The position numbers and the translations under genes were made by a program. From Thalassococcus arenae (lineage in GTDB: Bacteria > Pseudomonadota > Alphaproteobacteria > Rhodobacterales > Rhodobacteraceae), in NCBI RefSeq assembly GCF_019104745.1, contig NZ_JAHRWL010000002.1:248001-312000 (forward strand): a stretch of 64,000 nucleotides of DNA, read 5' to 3'. Shown here one piece after another: positions 9,780 to 18,071 of the stretch (position 1 is the stretch's first letter; each line of letters starts with the position of its first letter). The notes beneath the pieces were generated by a model that was not told where the DNA came from, ran no database searches, and worked only from the letters and a program-made list of their open reading frames with translations.

Positions 9780-11147
9780 TTAGCCCTGGACTTCGTTGCC
9801 CACGACGATCTGTTCGCCCTTGAGCCCGATCGGCAGGCTTTCCAGGTAGGCGTTGGGCGACCGGCCGTCATAGGGGATGCCGTCGATGATGTCGGCCGCG
9901 GGTGTCGGTGCCTTGTAGCCATCGCTGTCCCAGGGGAAGTCCGCTTCGTTGGCCAGGCCTTCGTCGACCAGCAGGCGCGCCGCTTCGAGGTAGATCTCGG
10001 GCTTGTAGACCTTGCGCGCGACCTCGTCATACCAGCTGTCGGGCTTGGCCTCGGCGATCTGGCCCCAGCGGCGCATCTGGGTCAGGTACCAGATGGCATC
10101 GGAATAGAAGGGGTAGGTGGCGTTGTAGCGGAAGAAGACGTTGAAATCCGGGATCTCGCGCTTGTCGCCCTTTTCGAATTCGAAGGTGCCGGTCATCGAG
10201 TTGGCGATCACCTCGTAATCGGCGCCGACATATTCGGGGCGGCTGAGGATTTCGACGGCTTCGGGCCGGTTGGCGTTGTCGTTCTCGTCCAGCCAGATCG
10301 CGGCGCGGATCAGCGCCTTGGTCACGGCGAGGGTGGTGTTGGGATATTGCTCGGCGAATTCTGCCGTTATTCCAAAGACTTTTTCGGGGTTGTTCTTCCA
10401 CAGCTGGTAGTCGGTGATGACCGGCACGCCGATCCCCTTGAACACAGCCTGCTGGTTCCACGGCTCGCCCACGCAATAGCCGTAGATGGTGCCGGCCTCG
10501 AGCGTGGCGGGCATCTGCGGCGGCGGGGTGACCGACAGGAACACATCGGCGCCGATCTGGCCGGTGACGTTTTCGGGGCTGTAGAAGCCCGGGTTCAGAC
10601 CGCCGGCAGCCAGCCAGTAGCGCAATTCGTAATTGTGGGTCGAAACGGGGAAGACCATGCCCATGTTGAACGGCTTGCCCTGGTTGCGGAATTCCTCGAC
10701 CACCGGGGCCAGCGCCGCTGCCGAGATCGGGTGTTGCGGGCGGCCATCATCCATCTTGGGAATGTGCGGCAGCATCTTTTCCCAGACCTCGTTCGACACC
10801 GTGATGCCGTTGCCGTTCAGGTCCATCGAAAACGGCGTGATGATATGGGCTTCGGTGCCGTAGCCGATGGTGGCGGCCAGCGGCTGGCCCGCCAGCATGT
10901 GCGCGCCATCGAGCTGCCCGTCGATCACGCCGTCCAGCAGCACCTTCCAGTTGGCCTGGGCCTCGAGCGTGACGAACAGACCTTCGTCCAGGAAATATCC
11001 CTGCTCGTAGGCCACGGCCAGCGGGGCCATATCGGTCAGCTTGATGAAGCCGAAGGTCAGTTCGTCCTTTTCGAGTTCCAGCATTTCCGCGAGGGCGGGG
11101 CTGACCATGGCCGTGGTGGTGGTCAGAGCGAGCAGCAGGTTCTTCAT
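9780..11147 (-). CDS. nrtA: Nitrate ABC transporter substrate-binding protein
   Basis: Periplasmic nitrate/nitrite-binding protein of the CmpA/NrtA family, 455 residues. Residues 1-20 ([20 protein letters not shown]) are a Sec signal peptide without a lipobox cysteine, so it is predicted to be soluble, unlike the cyanobacterial lipoprotein. Family landmarks include [36 protein letters not shown] and [17 protein letters not shown] 11147 is preceded by GAGAGGACACGGA. Upstream codons in this frame lie inside the leader terminator and are rejected. It is the first gene of the transport/reduction operon and sits directly behind the attenuator described at 11188-11313. Confidence 0.94.
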   Translation of the reverse strand: MKNLLLALTTTTAMVSPALAEMLELEKDELTFGFIKLTDMAPLAVAYEQGYFLDEGLFVTLEAQANWKVLLDGVIDGQLDGAHMLAGQPLAATIGYGTEAHIITPFSMDLNGNGITVSNEVWEKMLPHIPKMDDGRPQHPISAAALAPVVEEFRNQGKPFNMGMVFPVSTHNYELRYWLAAGGLNPGFYSPENVTGQIGADVFLSVTPPPQMPATLEAGTIYGYCVGEPWNQQAVFKGIGVPVITDYQLWKNNPEKVFGITAEFAEQYPNTTLAVTKALIRAAIWLDENDNANRPEAVEILSRPEYVGADYEVIANSMTGTFEFEKGDKREIPDFNVFFRYNATYPFYSDAIWYLTQMRRWGQIAEAKPDSWYDEVARKVYKPEIYLEAARLLVDEGLANEADFPWDSDGYKAPTPAADIIDGIPYDGRSPNAYLESLPIGLKGEQIVVGNEVQG

Positions 11148-11187
11148 TCCGTGTCCTCTCAGGTCGCGCCGGCAACAGGCTGCCGGC

Positions 11188-11244
11188 AAACAAAAAGCCG
11201 CCCGAACCTGCGCCGGGGAGGAGGGCACAGGAACGAGCGGCTTT
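11188..11244 (-). terminator. Intrinsic terminator in the nrtA leader
   Basis: Read on the minus strand, AAAGCCGCTCG at 11234-11244 opens the 5' arm and CGGGCGGCTTT at 11194-11204 closes the 3' arm. The pairing extends inward through TTCCTGTG/CGCAGG to a 19-base-pair stem with two mismatches. TTTTTGTTT follows at once (11188-11196). It lies about 40 bases upstream of the nrtA start codon, so untreated transcripts should stop before the operon. Its 5' arm overlaps the hairpin at 11234-11249. Confidence 0.85.
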
Positions 11245-11313
11245 GCTCAGGGTTTCCCGATCGTCGGGAAGAATTCGATTCGGCGAACGTCATTGCCCGC
11301 CTGCACGATCAGG
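11234..11313 (-). promoter_or_regulatory. Candidate NasT (ANTAR) RNA target in the nrtA leader
   Basis: ANTAR proteins bind RNAs with two hairpins whose hexanucleotide loops have A at position 1 and G at position 4. At 11234-11249 the minus strand reads TGAGC-AAAGCC-GCTCG, a 5-pair stem (one G-U) with loop AAAGCC, which fits exactly. Its loop and 3' stem form the 5' arm of the terminator, so the two folds exclude each other. A first-hairpin candidate at 11300-11313 reads CCTG-ATCGTG-CAGG with loop ATCGTG, which also fits. The ~50-base linker between them contains another hairpin (TTCCCGACGATCGGGAA). The second hairpin is convincing; the identity of the first is less certain. Confidence 0.7.
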
Positions 11314-11417
11314 GTGACTGCAAGAAGGCTGCGTGCCCAGAAGAAAAACGAGTCGGGCACGGTTTTATTCTGCAATGCAGCAATTGCTCGCTGCGAGTGC
11401 ACAAAAACCGTGCAGGA

Positions 11418-12590
11418 TCAGCCGGTGGGATCAAAAATCGCGCCGTCGAAAAAGCGGTCCGGCGCCAGAATCAGCCCACCGCGACCCGAGGCGACGGCAG
11501 TGGGCTCGGAAACCGCGCCTTCCAGTTTCTCGGACGCCCCGGGCATGTCGGCGCCGGTTTCGGCGATCTCGGCGCGGAACAGATCGCTGCGGAAAACCGC
11601 CTTGGCCGCGGCGATGGACGGCCCGCGGTCAAGCCCATGCTGGGCCGCCAATTGTGCGCCGATCCACGCCGCCTGGCTGCGCCACGGAAAGGGCACGCTG
11701 CTGTTGTGAAAGCCGACGAAGCCCGGCACGGCGCGCTGGTCGCCACGAGGGCTGACCAGCAGGCGGCCGCTTAGCGCGCGGTCGATGATTTCCGGCGCCA
11801 TGTCCAGATAGCCGGGCCGGGCCAGGATTTCGGCGGCGGTGATGCGGCTGCCGGGCAGGGCCAGCCAGCGGCCGGCGCGCCAGCAGGCGCGCATCAGCCG
11901 CCCAAGCAGCGACCGTTCGGTTTCGGCCCAGTCGCGGCGCACGGCCAGCACCTTTTCCGGTGCGCTTTGCCAGATCGCGACGCCGGGCAGCAGCAAGTCG
12001 CCCACACCGCGTTCCACGGCGATGGACCCCCAGGGTTCACCGACGCAGAACGCGTCGATCTCGCCGCTGGCCAACGCGTCGGCCATCAGGGGCGGCGGCA
12101 CGGTGCGAATGGCGATCCGGGCCTGCAAGGCGGGGTCGATCGCCCCCAGCCAGTAGCGCACCAGCAACGCGTGCATGGAAAACGGAAACGGCACACCCAG
12201 GCGCAACCCGCCGGGCGCCGCTGCGGCCAGTGCGCGCCCGGCGGTCGTCGCATCGTCGAAGCCAAAGCCATGCCCGGCCTCGCGCATGATTTCGGCCAGC
12301 GTGGCGTTGACGCCGATCACGGTGCCGTTCAACGACAAAACCATGACCGCGTCGATCGGTGTCGCCATGCCGCCCAGCCCAAGCGCCATGGCGACGGGGA
12401 CGGGCGCCAGCATGTGCGCGGCGTCGACCTGGCCGAAGGCCAGCATGTCGCGCAACGACGACCAGGACGGCGCGCGGAGCAGATGCAGGTCCAGCCCCTC
12501 GGTCGCTGCGAATCCCATTTCACGGGCGACGATCAGCGGGGCGGCGTCGACCAGCGGGATGAAGCCGGCGCTGAGCGTCACGCCCTTCAT
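11418..12590 (-). CDS. nasS: Nitrate sensor NasS
   Basis: Cytoplasmic relative of NrtA that holds NasT inactive until nitrate or nitrite binds. The 390-residue protein has no signal peptide: it starts MKGVTLSAGFIPLVDAAPL, directly in the ligand-binding fold. It shares NrtA landmarks such as VDAAHMLAPVPVAMALG and DAFCVGEPWGSIAVERG. ATG 12590 overlaps the nasT stop (ATGA), which suits a sensor made with its partner. Longer upstream readings lie within nasT. The next gene downstream is nrtA, beyond the attenuated leader. Confidence 0.92.
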   Translation of the reverse strand: MKGVTLSAGFIPLVDAAPLIVAREMGFAATEGLDLHLLRAPSWSSLRDMLAFGQVDAAHMLAPVPVAMALGLGGMATPIDAVMVLSLNGTVIGVNATLAEIMREAGHGFGFDDATTAGRALAAAAPGGLRLGVPFPFSMHALLVRYWLGAIDPALQARIAIRTVPPPLMADALASGEIDAFCVGEPWGSIAVERGVGDLLLPGVAIWQSAPEKVLAVRRDWAETERSLLGRLMRACWRAGRWLALPGSRITAAEILARPGYLDMAPEIIDRALSGRLLVSPRGDQRAVPGFVGFHNSSVPFPWRSQAAWIGAQLAAQHGLDRGPSIAAAKAVFRSDLFRAEIAETGADMPGASEKLEGAVSEPTAVASGRGGLILAPDRFFDGAIFDPTG

Positions 12591-13171
12591 CCCAGAAGCC
12601 CCGCCGCGGTCACAAGCGCCTCGGCCACGTCGGCGACCTTGCGGCCCTGGTCCATCGCGGTCTTGCGCAGCAGCGCATAAGCCTCGTCCTCGGAGATGCC
12701 GCGCGCCTTCATCAGCAGCCCCTTGGCGCGGTCGATCAGCTTGCGTTCCTCGAGCGCGCGGCGCGTGGCGGCCAGTTCGGTGCGCATCTGGCGAAACATC
12801 TGGAACCGCGCGATGGCGGCGTCCATCACGGGCTTGAGCCGCTCGGGTTTCAGCCCGTCCACGACATAGGCCGACACACCGGCCTCGACCGCTGCCTTGG
12901 CCAGACCGCCACCGGCGCCCGAAACGAACATCGCCACTGGGCGGTCCAGCGGGCCCGAGGCCAACGTCAGTTCCTCGAGCATGTCGCGCGACGGGTTTTC
13001 GACGTCGATCAGCACGATATCGGGGGCGCGGGCCGCGATCTGCCGGGCAAGCCCCGACTCGTCCCCGATGACAAACACATCGTGGTCGGCCTCGGCCTTG
13101 AGGGCATCGACGATCTGGATGGCGCGGTCGCGGTCCTTTTCGACCACGACGATGGAGAGCTTGCTGGTCAT
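12587..13171 (-). CDS. nasT: Nitrate-responsive antiterminator NasT
   Basis: RNA-binding response-regulator-like protein that promotes read-through of nas leaders. The 194-residue protein has a receiver-like domain (SIVVVEKD near residue 6; the usual phospho-aspartate region reads IVLIDVENP around Asp56). Its C-terminal ANTAR domain begins about residue 135, with LEERKLIDRAKGLLM, EDEAYALLRKTAM and VADVAEAL. That helix pattern is the RNA-binding signature. It is paired with nasS and placed directly upstream of a leader with a matching terminator/antiterminator, which strongly supports the assignment. Confidence 0.94.
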   Translation of the reverse strand: MTSKLSIVVVEKDRDRAIQIVDALKAEADHDVFVIGDESGLARQIAARAPDIVLIDVENPSRDMLEELTLASGPLDRPVAMFVSGAGGGLAKAAVEAGVSAYVVDGLKPERLKPVMDAAIARFQMFRQMRTELAATRRALEERKLIDRAKGLLMKARGISEDEAYALLRKTAMDQGRKVADVAEALVTAAGLLG

Positions 13172-13257
13172 GCTGCGGTGCAGAAAAGCGCAATGCAGGG
13201 ACACCTGCAAGCGCAGCCCGTGTCGAGCCGTCCGAGGACAGGCGCATTGCCCAAAAA

Positions 13258-14178
13258 TCAGGCGCTCAGGCGCCGGTAGAGGGGCCCCATGACCAGCGGC
13301 GTCAGGTACATCGGGATCTGGTAGCAGGCGACGAAGATCAACAGCGGGTCGAAGACAGCAGGCGGCAGGGCCACGAGGAACAGCGCGATGTTTCGATTGC
13401 CTGCGATAATCGCCAGCGGGGTCGCGTCGGGATGCCCGCGCAGGGCCGCCAGCGCCATCAGCTGCAGGCCGAAATTGACCGCGAAGGCCAGCGCGAGCCA
13501 GGCCAGGAACAGCACCGGATCGCTGCGCAGGGTCGGGCCGGCTGCCGCCATCAGGCCGACCACCACCACAGCCATCAGGATCGCCGAAGCGCCGTCGATG
13601 GCGGCGATGCCCCGCGGTCCGGGATCGGGAAGGACGAACCGGCGGATCGCAAAGGCCACGGCGGTGGCGCCGAGGATGACGACGGTCAGGCGCAAGGCGG
13701 CCCAGGCCACCGCGCCCGCGCCGCCCAGGGCGGGAGCCAATGCGAAGACCGGCAGAACCGTCAGCGGCAGCACGCAAGTGGCGGCCACCAGAAACCGCAG
13801 GGCGGGCAGGGGGTCGCCGCCCGACAGGATGGTCAGGTTCGGACTGCCCGCGATGGGGGCCGCGGCGGCGACGAAGAGCAGCGCCATGGCCACCGGCGTT
13901 TCAAGCACGCCCAAGGTCAGCGCGATGGCCGCAACGGCCAGTGGCAGAACCACCTGGTAGAGCGCCACCATCCCGGCCAGCCCACGCAGCGCGCCAAGCG
14001 CGCCCGACGCCCGGTCCGGTCCGATCCGAAGCGCGGCCGCGAACATCAGCGCGGTCACCAGTTCCGGCAGCCAGGGTTTCAGCGCCGCCGCCACGCCGGG
14101 CAGGCCCAGCCCCGCCGCCAGCCCGGCCACCAGCATCCAGCGCCCGTGCCGCGCGGCGAGGCCGAGGAGGGCGATCAT
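13258..14178 (-). CDS. BASS-like membrane transporter
   Basis: Polytopic membrane protein, 306 residues with about nine or ten hydrophobic segments. The segments around AGSPNLTILSGGDPLPALRF and AIIAGNRNIALFLVAL resemble conserved positions of the bile-acid:sodium symporter superfamily (the second corresponds to the E-x-G-x-Q-N region). No substrate can be assigned. It lies 86 bases upstream of nasT on the same strand, so co-transcription is possible but not shown. A non-coding repeat lies just upstream. Family call moderately sure; function unknown. Confidence 0.65.
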   Translation of the reverse strand: MIALLGLAARHGRWMLVAGLAAGLGLPGVAAALKPWLPELVTALMFAAALRIGPDRASGALGALRGLAGMVALYQVVLPLAVAAIALTLGVLETPVAMALLFVAAAAPIAGSPNLTILSGGDPLPALRFLVAATCVLPLTVLPVFALAPALGGAGAVAWAALRLTVVILGATAVAFAIRRFVLPDPGPRGIAAIDGASAILMAVVVVGLMAAAGPTLRSDPVLFLAWLALAFAVNFGLQLMALAALRGHPDATPLAIIAGNRNIALFLVALPPAVFDPLLIFVACYQIPMYLTPLVMGPLYRRLSA

Positions 14179-14195
14179 GTCGGGTGCCGTTTCGG

Positions 14196-14370
14196 CGTGG
14201 AATCAAGCCCGCAGGGCGCCGCGCCATCGACGGGCCGTCCGGCGGCCTGTCGATTTGGTGGGGCTACCGCATCGTGTCGGCAGCTCGCGGGGCTGCACGA
14301 TAAAGCCCGAGGCTCGACCCGCGGATCGACAATCCCCGGCCCGTCGATGTCGCGGCTGGCACTTGGAGCC
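14196..14370. repeat. Dispersed non-coding repeat, copy 1
   Basis: The 201-base gap between the BASS-like gene and dctM holds an element that reappears at 22922-23090. Both copies share AAGCCCGCAGGGCGCCGCGC followed by ATCGACG, then CGATTTGG and CACGATAAA at matching spacing. In this copy ATCGACGGGCCG and CGGCCTGTCGAT form an inverted repeat around a short loop. No convincing gene lies in this stretch. Confidence 0.6.
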
Positions 14371-14379
14371 ACAGCCGCG

Positions 14380-15690
14380 CTAGCCATTCCGTTGCCGGAT
14401 GTTCTCCGGCAGCCAGGTGGCCAGTTCCGGGAACCAGATCAGCACGAAGACCATCAGCACCATGATCAGGAACATCGGGATCGCCGCGCGGGCGATGAAG
14501 TTCATCTCGTGATTGGTCATGCCTTGCAGCACGAACAGGTTGAAGCCGATGGGCGGCGTGATCTGCGCCATTTCCACAACCACGACGATGAAGATGCCGA
14601 ACCAGATGATGTCGATCCCTGCCTCGCGGATCATTGGCTCGACCACCGCCATGGTCAGCACCACCGAAGAGATGCCGTCCAGGAAACAGCCCAGCACGAT
14701 GTAGAAGACCAAAAGCGCCATCAGCAGCTCGAACCGGGTCAGCTCGAAGCTGGCGATCAGGTCGGCCAGCCCGCGCGGCAGGCCGGTGAACCCCATCGAC
14801 AGCGACAGAAAGGCGGCGCCGGCCAGGATCAGGGCGATCATCGCGCTGGTGCGCACCGCGCCCATCAGGCTTTCGGTGAAGGTGTCCCAGTTCAGCGAGC
14901 CTTGCAGCGCGGCCAGCAGAAACGCGCCGATCACGCCAAAGGCGGCCGCCTCGGTCGCCGTGGCAAAGCCCAGATACATCGAGCCGATCACCACCAGGAT
15001 CAGGCAGATCACCGGGATCAGGAACCGCGAATTGGCCAGCCGTTCGCCGAAGGTCATCGGCGGTTCGGGCTTGGGATCGAAATCCTTGGACAGTTTCGAG
15101 GTGATGGCGACATAGGCCATGAACATCCCCGCCAGCACCAGGCCGGGAAAGACGCCGGCCATGAACAGCTTGGTGATGCTTTCGTTGATCGTGACGCCAT
15201 AGACGATCAGCGTCAGCGAGGGCGGGATCATCAGCCCCAGCGTCGCTGCGCCCGCCAGCGTGCCGATGACCATCTTCTCGGGATAGTCGCGCTTGCGCAG
15301 TTCGGGGATCGACATCTTGCCCACGGTCGTCAGCGTCGCCGCCGACGATCCCGACACCGCGGCGAAGACGGTGCAGCCGACGATGTTGGTATGCACCAGC
15401 CCGCCGGGCAGCTTGGCCATCCAGGGTGACAGGCCGCGGAACATGTCCTCGGACAATCGTGTTCGATACAGGATTTCGCCCATCCAGATGAACAGCGGCA
15501 GCGCGGTCAGCGTCCAGCTGGACGAGGTGGTCCAGACCTTGGTGATCATCGCATCGCCCGCTGGGCGGGTGGTGAACAGGTCCATGCCGACATAGGCCAC
15601 GCCCATCAGGGCCAGGCCGACCCAGACGCCGGAGCCCAGCAGCATGAAGAGAACGAAGAGGAAGATCGCGATCGGGGCCAGCTGTTCCAT
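14380..15690 (-). CDS. dctM: TRAP transporter large permease (system 1)
   Basis: Membrane subunit that couples ion flux to uptake of a carboxylate-like solute. The 436-residue protein has the usual ~12 hydrophobic segments and conserved DctM motifs: LAGAATLGLMIPPSLTLIVY, FATATEAAAFGVIGAFLL and QITPPIGFNLFVL. It lies 4 bases after the small permease gene and belongs to a TRAP operon read right to left from dctP at 18038. The substrate is unknown. Neighbouring enzymes (oxidase, enolase-superfamily and ThDP enzymes) suggest an organic acid or amino acid. Confidence 0.9.
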   Translation of the reverse strand: MEQLAPIAIFLFVLFMLLGSGVWVGLALMGVAYVGMDLFTTRPAGDAMITKVWTTSSSWTLTALPLFIWMGEILYRTRLSEDMFRGLSPWMAKLPGGLVHTNIVGCTVFAAVSGSSAATLTTVGKMSIPELRKRDYPEKMVIGTLAGAATLGLMIPPSLTLIVYGVTINESITKLFMAGVFPGLVLAGMFMAYVAITSKLSKDFDPKPEPPMTFGERLANSRFLIPVICLILVVIGSMYLGFATATEAAAFGVIGAFLLAALQGSLNWDTFTESLMGAVRTSAMIALILAGAAFLSLSMGFTGLPRGLADLIASFELTRFELLMALLVFYIVLGCFLDGISSVVLTMAVVEPMIREAGIDIIWFGIFIVVVVEMAQITPPIGFNLFVLQGMTNHEMNFIARAAIPMFLIMVLMVFVLIWFPELATWLPENIRQRNG

Positions 15691-15694
15691 GGTC

Positions 15695-16204
15695 CTACTC
15701 CGCCCGGTTCGCGTTCAGCATGCCGTGCTGGCCGCTGACCAGCAGGCGGATCAGGTGATCCCAGAAGGCGATGGCCAGCAGCACCGTGCCTGCCACCATC
15801 GAGATCTGCGGGATCCAGATCGGGGTTGCGTCCAGCCCCTGGCTTTTCTCGTTCAGCTTCCAGGACCAGTAGGCGCCCTTGATCGCGTAGCGCGCGACCC
15901 AGGTGGCGATGATGGCGCCGATGGCAAAGCAGAAGACCTCGCCCCATCTGCGGTGCCGGCCGAGCGCGGACAGGAACAGCGACACGCGGATATGCGCGCC
16001 GTGGTTCAGCGCGTAGGCGAAGGCGAAGAACGACGCGCCCGCCATGCAGTACCCGGCATAATCGGTGGCGCCCGGAAAGACCTGACCGGTCCACCGCGCC
16101 AGCATCTGCGCCACGATTATGGCGAGGATCAGGATGAGGAAGACTGCGGCGATGATGCCGCCGGCCAGGTAGAGCGCGTCGAGCGTCTTGCGGATCGCTT
16201 TCAT
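15695..16204 (-). CDS. dctQ: TRAP transporter small permease (system 1)
   Basis: 169-residue DctQ-family membrane protein with four hydrophobic segments (residues about 12-34, 48-66, 88-106 and 133-152), the normal size and layout. ATG 16204 overlaps the methyltransferase stop as ATGA; longer upstream readings are inside that gene and rejected. It partners with the DctM encoded 4 bases downstream. Translation is therefore coupled to an enzyme gene and not to dctP, which is unusual for a TRAP operon. Confidence 0.88.
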   Translation of the reverse strand: MKAIRKTLDALYLAGGIIAAVFLILILAIIVAQMLARWTGQVFPGATDYAGYCMAGASFFAFAYALNHGAHIRVSLFLSALGRHRRWGEVFCFAIGAIIATWVARYAIKGAYWSWKLNEKSQGLDATPIWIPQISMVAGTVLLAIAFWDHLIRLLVSGQHGMLNANRAE

Positions 16205-17007
16205 GATTTCTGTCCCGAGAAGAGAATGGAGGGCATGGGCACTTCGAACCCGCCGGGTTTTCTGTAGGCCGCCATGTGGTCGGTCATCGCCGCGCGGATG
16301 CGCGACTGCACGTCGGCGTCCTGCGCCGCCACGATCAGCGGCACCCGAACGCCGAACTGCATGAAGAAGTCGAAGAAATCGCCGTCCGGCGCGCGCAGGA
16401 TGTTCTGCACGACCTTGGTTTCGACCGTCTCGAACCCCGCCGCTTCCAGCGCAGCGCGGGCCTGGGCGGGTTCGGACAGCGCATAGGCATCGGGCGCGGG
16501 ATCGGCGCGGGACAGGTCGGCGTGGTCGTTCAGCACCGCGAACAGCTCGCGGTAGAGGTCCGAACTGTCCGGCCCCAGCCACTGGCTGAAGGCAAAGCGC
16601 CCGCCGGGGCGCAACACGCGCGCGGCCTCGGCAATGGCGCGGGCGGGATCGGTGACGTGGAACAGCACGATGTTGCTGGCCACGATGTCGAAACTGGCAT
16701 CGGCATAGGGCAGCGACAGCGCGTCGCCGCTGTCGAAGCGCAGTCCGGGAAACCGTGCATGTGCCGCGGCCACCATGTCGTCTGCGAAATCGACGCCGGT
16801 GACCTGCGCCCCAAGCGCGGCAGCGGCCCCGGCCAGGTAACCCGGCCCGCAACCGACATCCAGCAATTGCGCGCCCGGATAGACATGGACCATGTGCAGC
16901 AGCATGGGTATCGACTGCACCGTCGCCTGGGCGGTGGCACCGTCATACAGCGCGGCGCGGGCATTCCAGCCCGCCCGTTCGCTTTCGCGAAAGGCGTCGA
17001 AATCCAT
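16201..17007 (-). CDS. Class I SAM-dependent methyltransferase inside the TRAP operon
   Basis: 268-residue class I methyltransferase. Motif I is LLDVGCGPGYLAGAA (near residue 48) and the acidic residue after strand 2 is VTGVDFADDM. Then come a motif III/post-I region SFDIVASNIVLFHV and the VLRPGGRFAFS motif. The closest general type is the UbiE/COQ5-like small-molecule group; the acceptor is unknown. It sits between dctP (56-base gap) and dctQ (ATGA overlap), so its product is made together with the transporter, suggesting it acts on the imported compound or a derivative. A housekeeping quinone role is possible but the context argues against it. Confidence 0.82.
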   Translation of the reverse strand: MDFDAFRESERAGWNARAALYDGATAQATVQSIPMLLHMVHVYPGAQLLDVGCGPGYLAGAAAALGAQVTGVDFADDMVAAAHARFPGLRFDSGDALSLPYADASFDIVASNIVLFHVTDPARAIAEAARVLRPGGRFAFSQWLGPDSSDLYRELFAVLNDHADLSRADPAPDAYALSEPAQARAALEAAGFETVETKVVQNILRAPDGDFFDFFMQFGVRVPLIVAAQDADVQSRIRAAMTDHMAAYRKPGGFEVPMPSILFSGQKS

Positions 17008-17063
17008 GTCCCTGTCCCGATCCGGTCGGGCGGGTCGCGGCGTGCGGCCCGCCCGGTCTGGCG

Positions 17064-18038
17064 TCAGTTGCCGGCTTTGTAGGCGTCGACGATGGCCTTG
17101 CCGGCCTCGCCGGCCTCGGCCAGCCATTCGTCGGTCATGGTGGCACCGATCACCTTGAGTTCCTCGACCAGCGTGTCCGAGGCGCGTTCGACGGTCATGC
17201 CGCCTTCCTTCAGGCCGTCCAGCGTGAACTGGGTATAGTCCTTGGAACGCTGCAACCCTTCGGCCTTGGCCTTGGCGGCGCAGTCGTTCATCACCGCCTT
17301 GGTCTCGTCCGACAGCCCGTTCCAGGCGTCCAGGTTCACGAAGACCGCGTTGCGCGGCAGCCAGGCATCGACCTCGTAGAAATAGCCCAGATGCTCCCAG
17401 ACCTTGCGGTCATAGCCGGTGGCGCCCGAGGAAATCATCGAATCCGCCACGCCGGTGGCGAAGGCCTGGCTGATCTCGGCGGCCTCGATCTGCACCGGCA
17501 GCATGCCGGTCAATTCGGCCAGTCGCGCGGTCGCGGTCGAATACGAACGGAACTTGACGCCCTTCATGTCGGCGACCGACTGCACGGGATCGCGGAAGTA
17601 AAAGCCCTGCGGCGGCCATGGCACGGAATACAGATAGTGCAGGTTGTCCTCGTGCAGGACCTCGCCCACCTTGGGCCCGGCGATCTCCCACAGCTTTTCG
17701 TGCTCGTCGAAGGACGACACCAGGAAGGGGATGGAATCGACGCCGTAAAGCGGGTTTTCGTTCTGATGCGCCGACAGCAGGCGTTCGCCGATATTGGCCT
17801 GTCCGGTCTGCACCGCGCGCTTGATCTCGTTGCCCGAGAACAGCGAGCCCGAGGGATGTGTGACGATCTCAAGATCGCCGCCGGTGCCGTCGGTCACGCA
17901 TTTGGCGAAATTGGCGCCCACTTCGGAATGGAAATTGCTGGCCGCATAGGCCATCGGCATGTCCCATTTTTCGGCTGTGGCGGCGGTCGCCGCGCCGGCC
18001 AGCGCCGTGGCGGCCAGCAATTTGGTCAAGGTCTTCAT
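17064..18038 (-). CDS. dctP: TRAP substrate-binding protein (system 1)
   Basis: Periplasmic DctP-family receptor, 324 residues. The first ~22 residues (MKTLTKLLAATALAGAATAA and two more) form a Sec signal peptide. Family landmarks include GSLFSGNEIKRAVQTGQANI, DMKGVKFRSYSTATARLAEL (with the conserved ligand-contact arginine region) and EISQAFATGVADSMISSG. It is the first TRAP gene of this minus-strand operon, 33 bases after the DadA-like gene, so the catabolic genes and the transporter may form one transcription unit. The ligand is not deducible by eye. Confidence 0.9.
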   Translation of the reverse strand: MKTLTKLLAATALAGAATAATAEKWDMPMAYAASNFHSEVGANFAKCVTDGTGGDLEIVTHPSGSLFSGNEIKRAVQTGQANIGERLLSAHQNENPLYGVDSIPFLVSSFDEHEKLWEIAGPKVGEVLHEDNLHYLYSVPWPPQGFYFRDPVQSVADMKGVKFRSYSTATARLAELTGMLPVQIEAAEISQAFATGVADSMISSGATGYDRKVWEHLGYFYEVDAWLPRNAVFVNLDAWNGLSDETKAVMNDCAAKAKAEGLQRSKDYTQFTLDGLKEGGMTVERASDTLVEELKVIGATMTDEWLAEAGEAGKAIVDAYKAGN

Positions 18039-18071
18039 GGTCGTCTCCCTGGTTGGTTCTTGGTTATGTCT

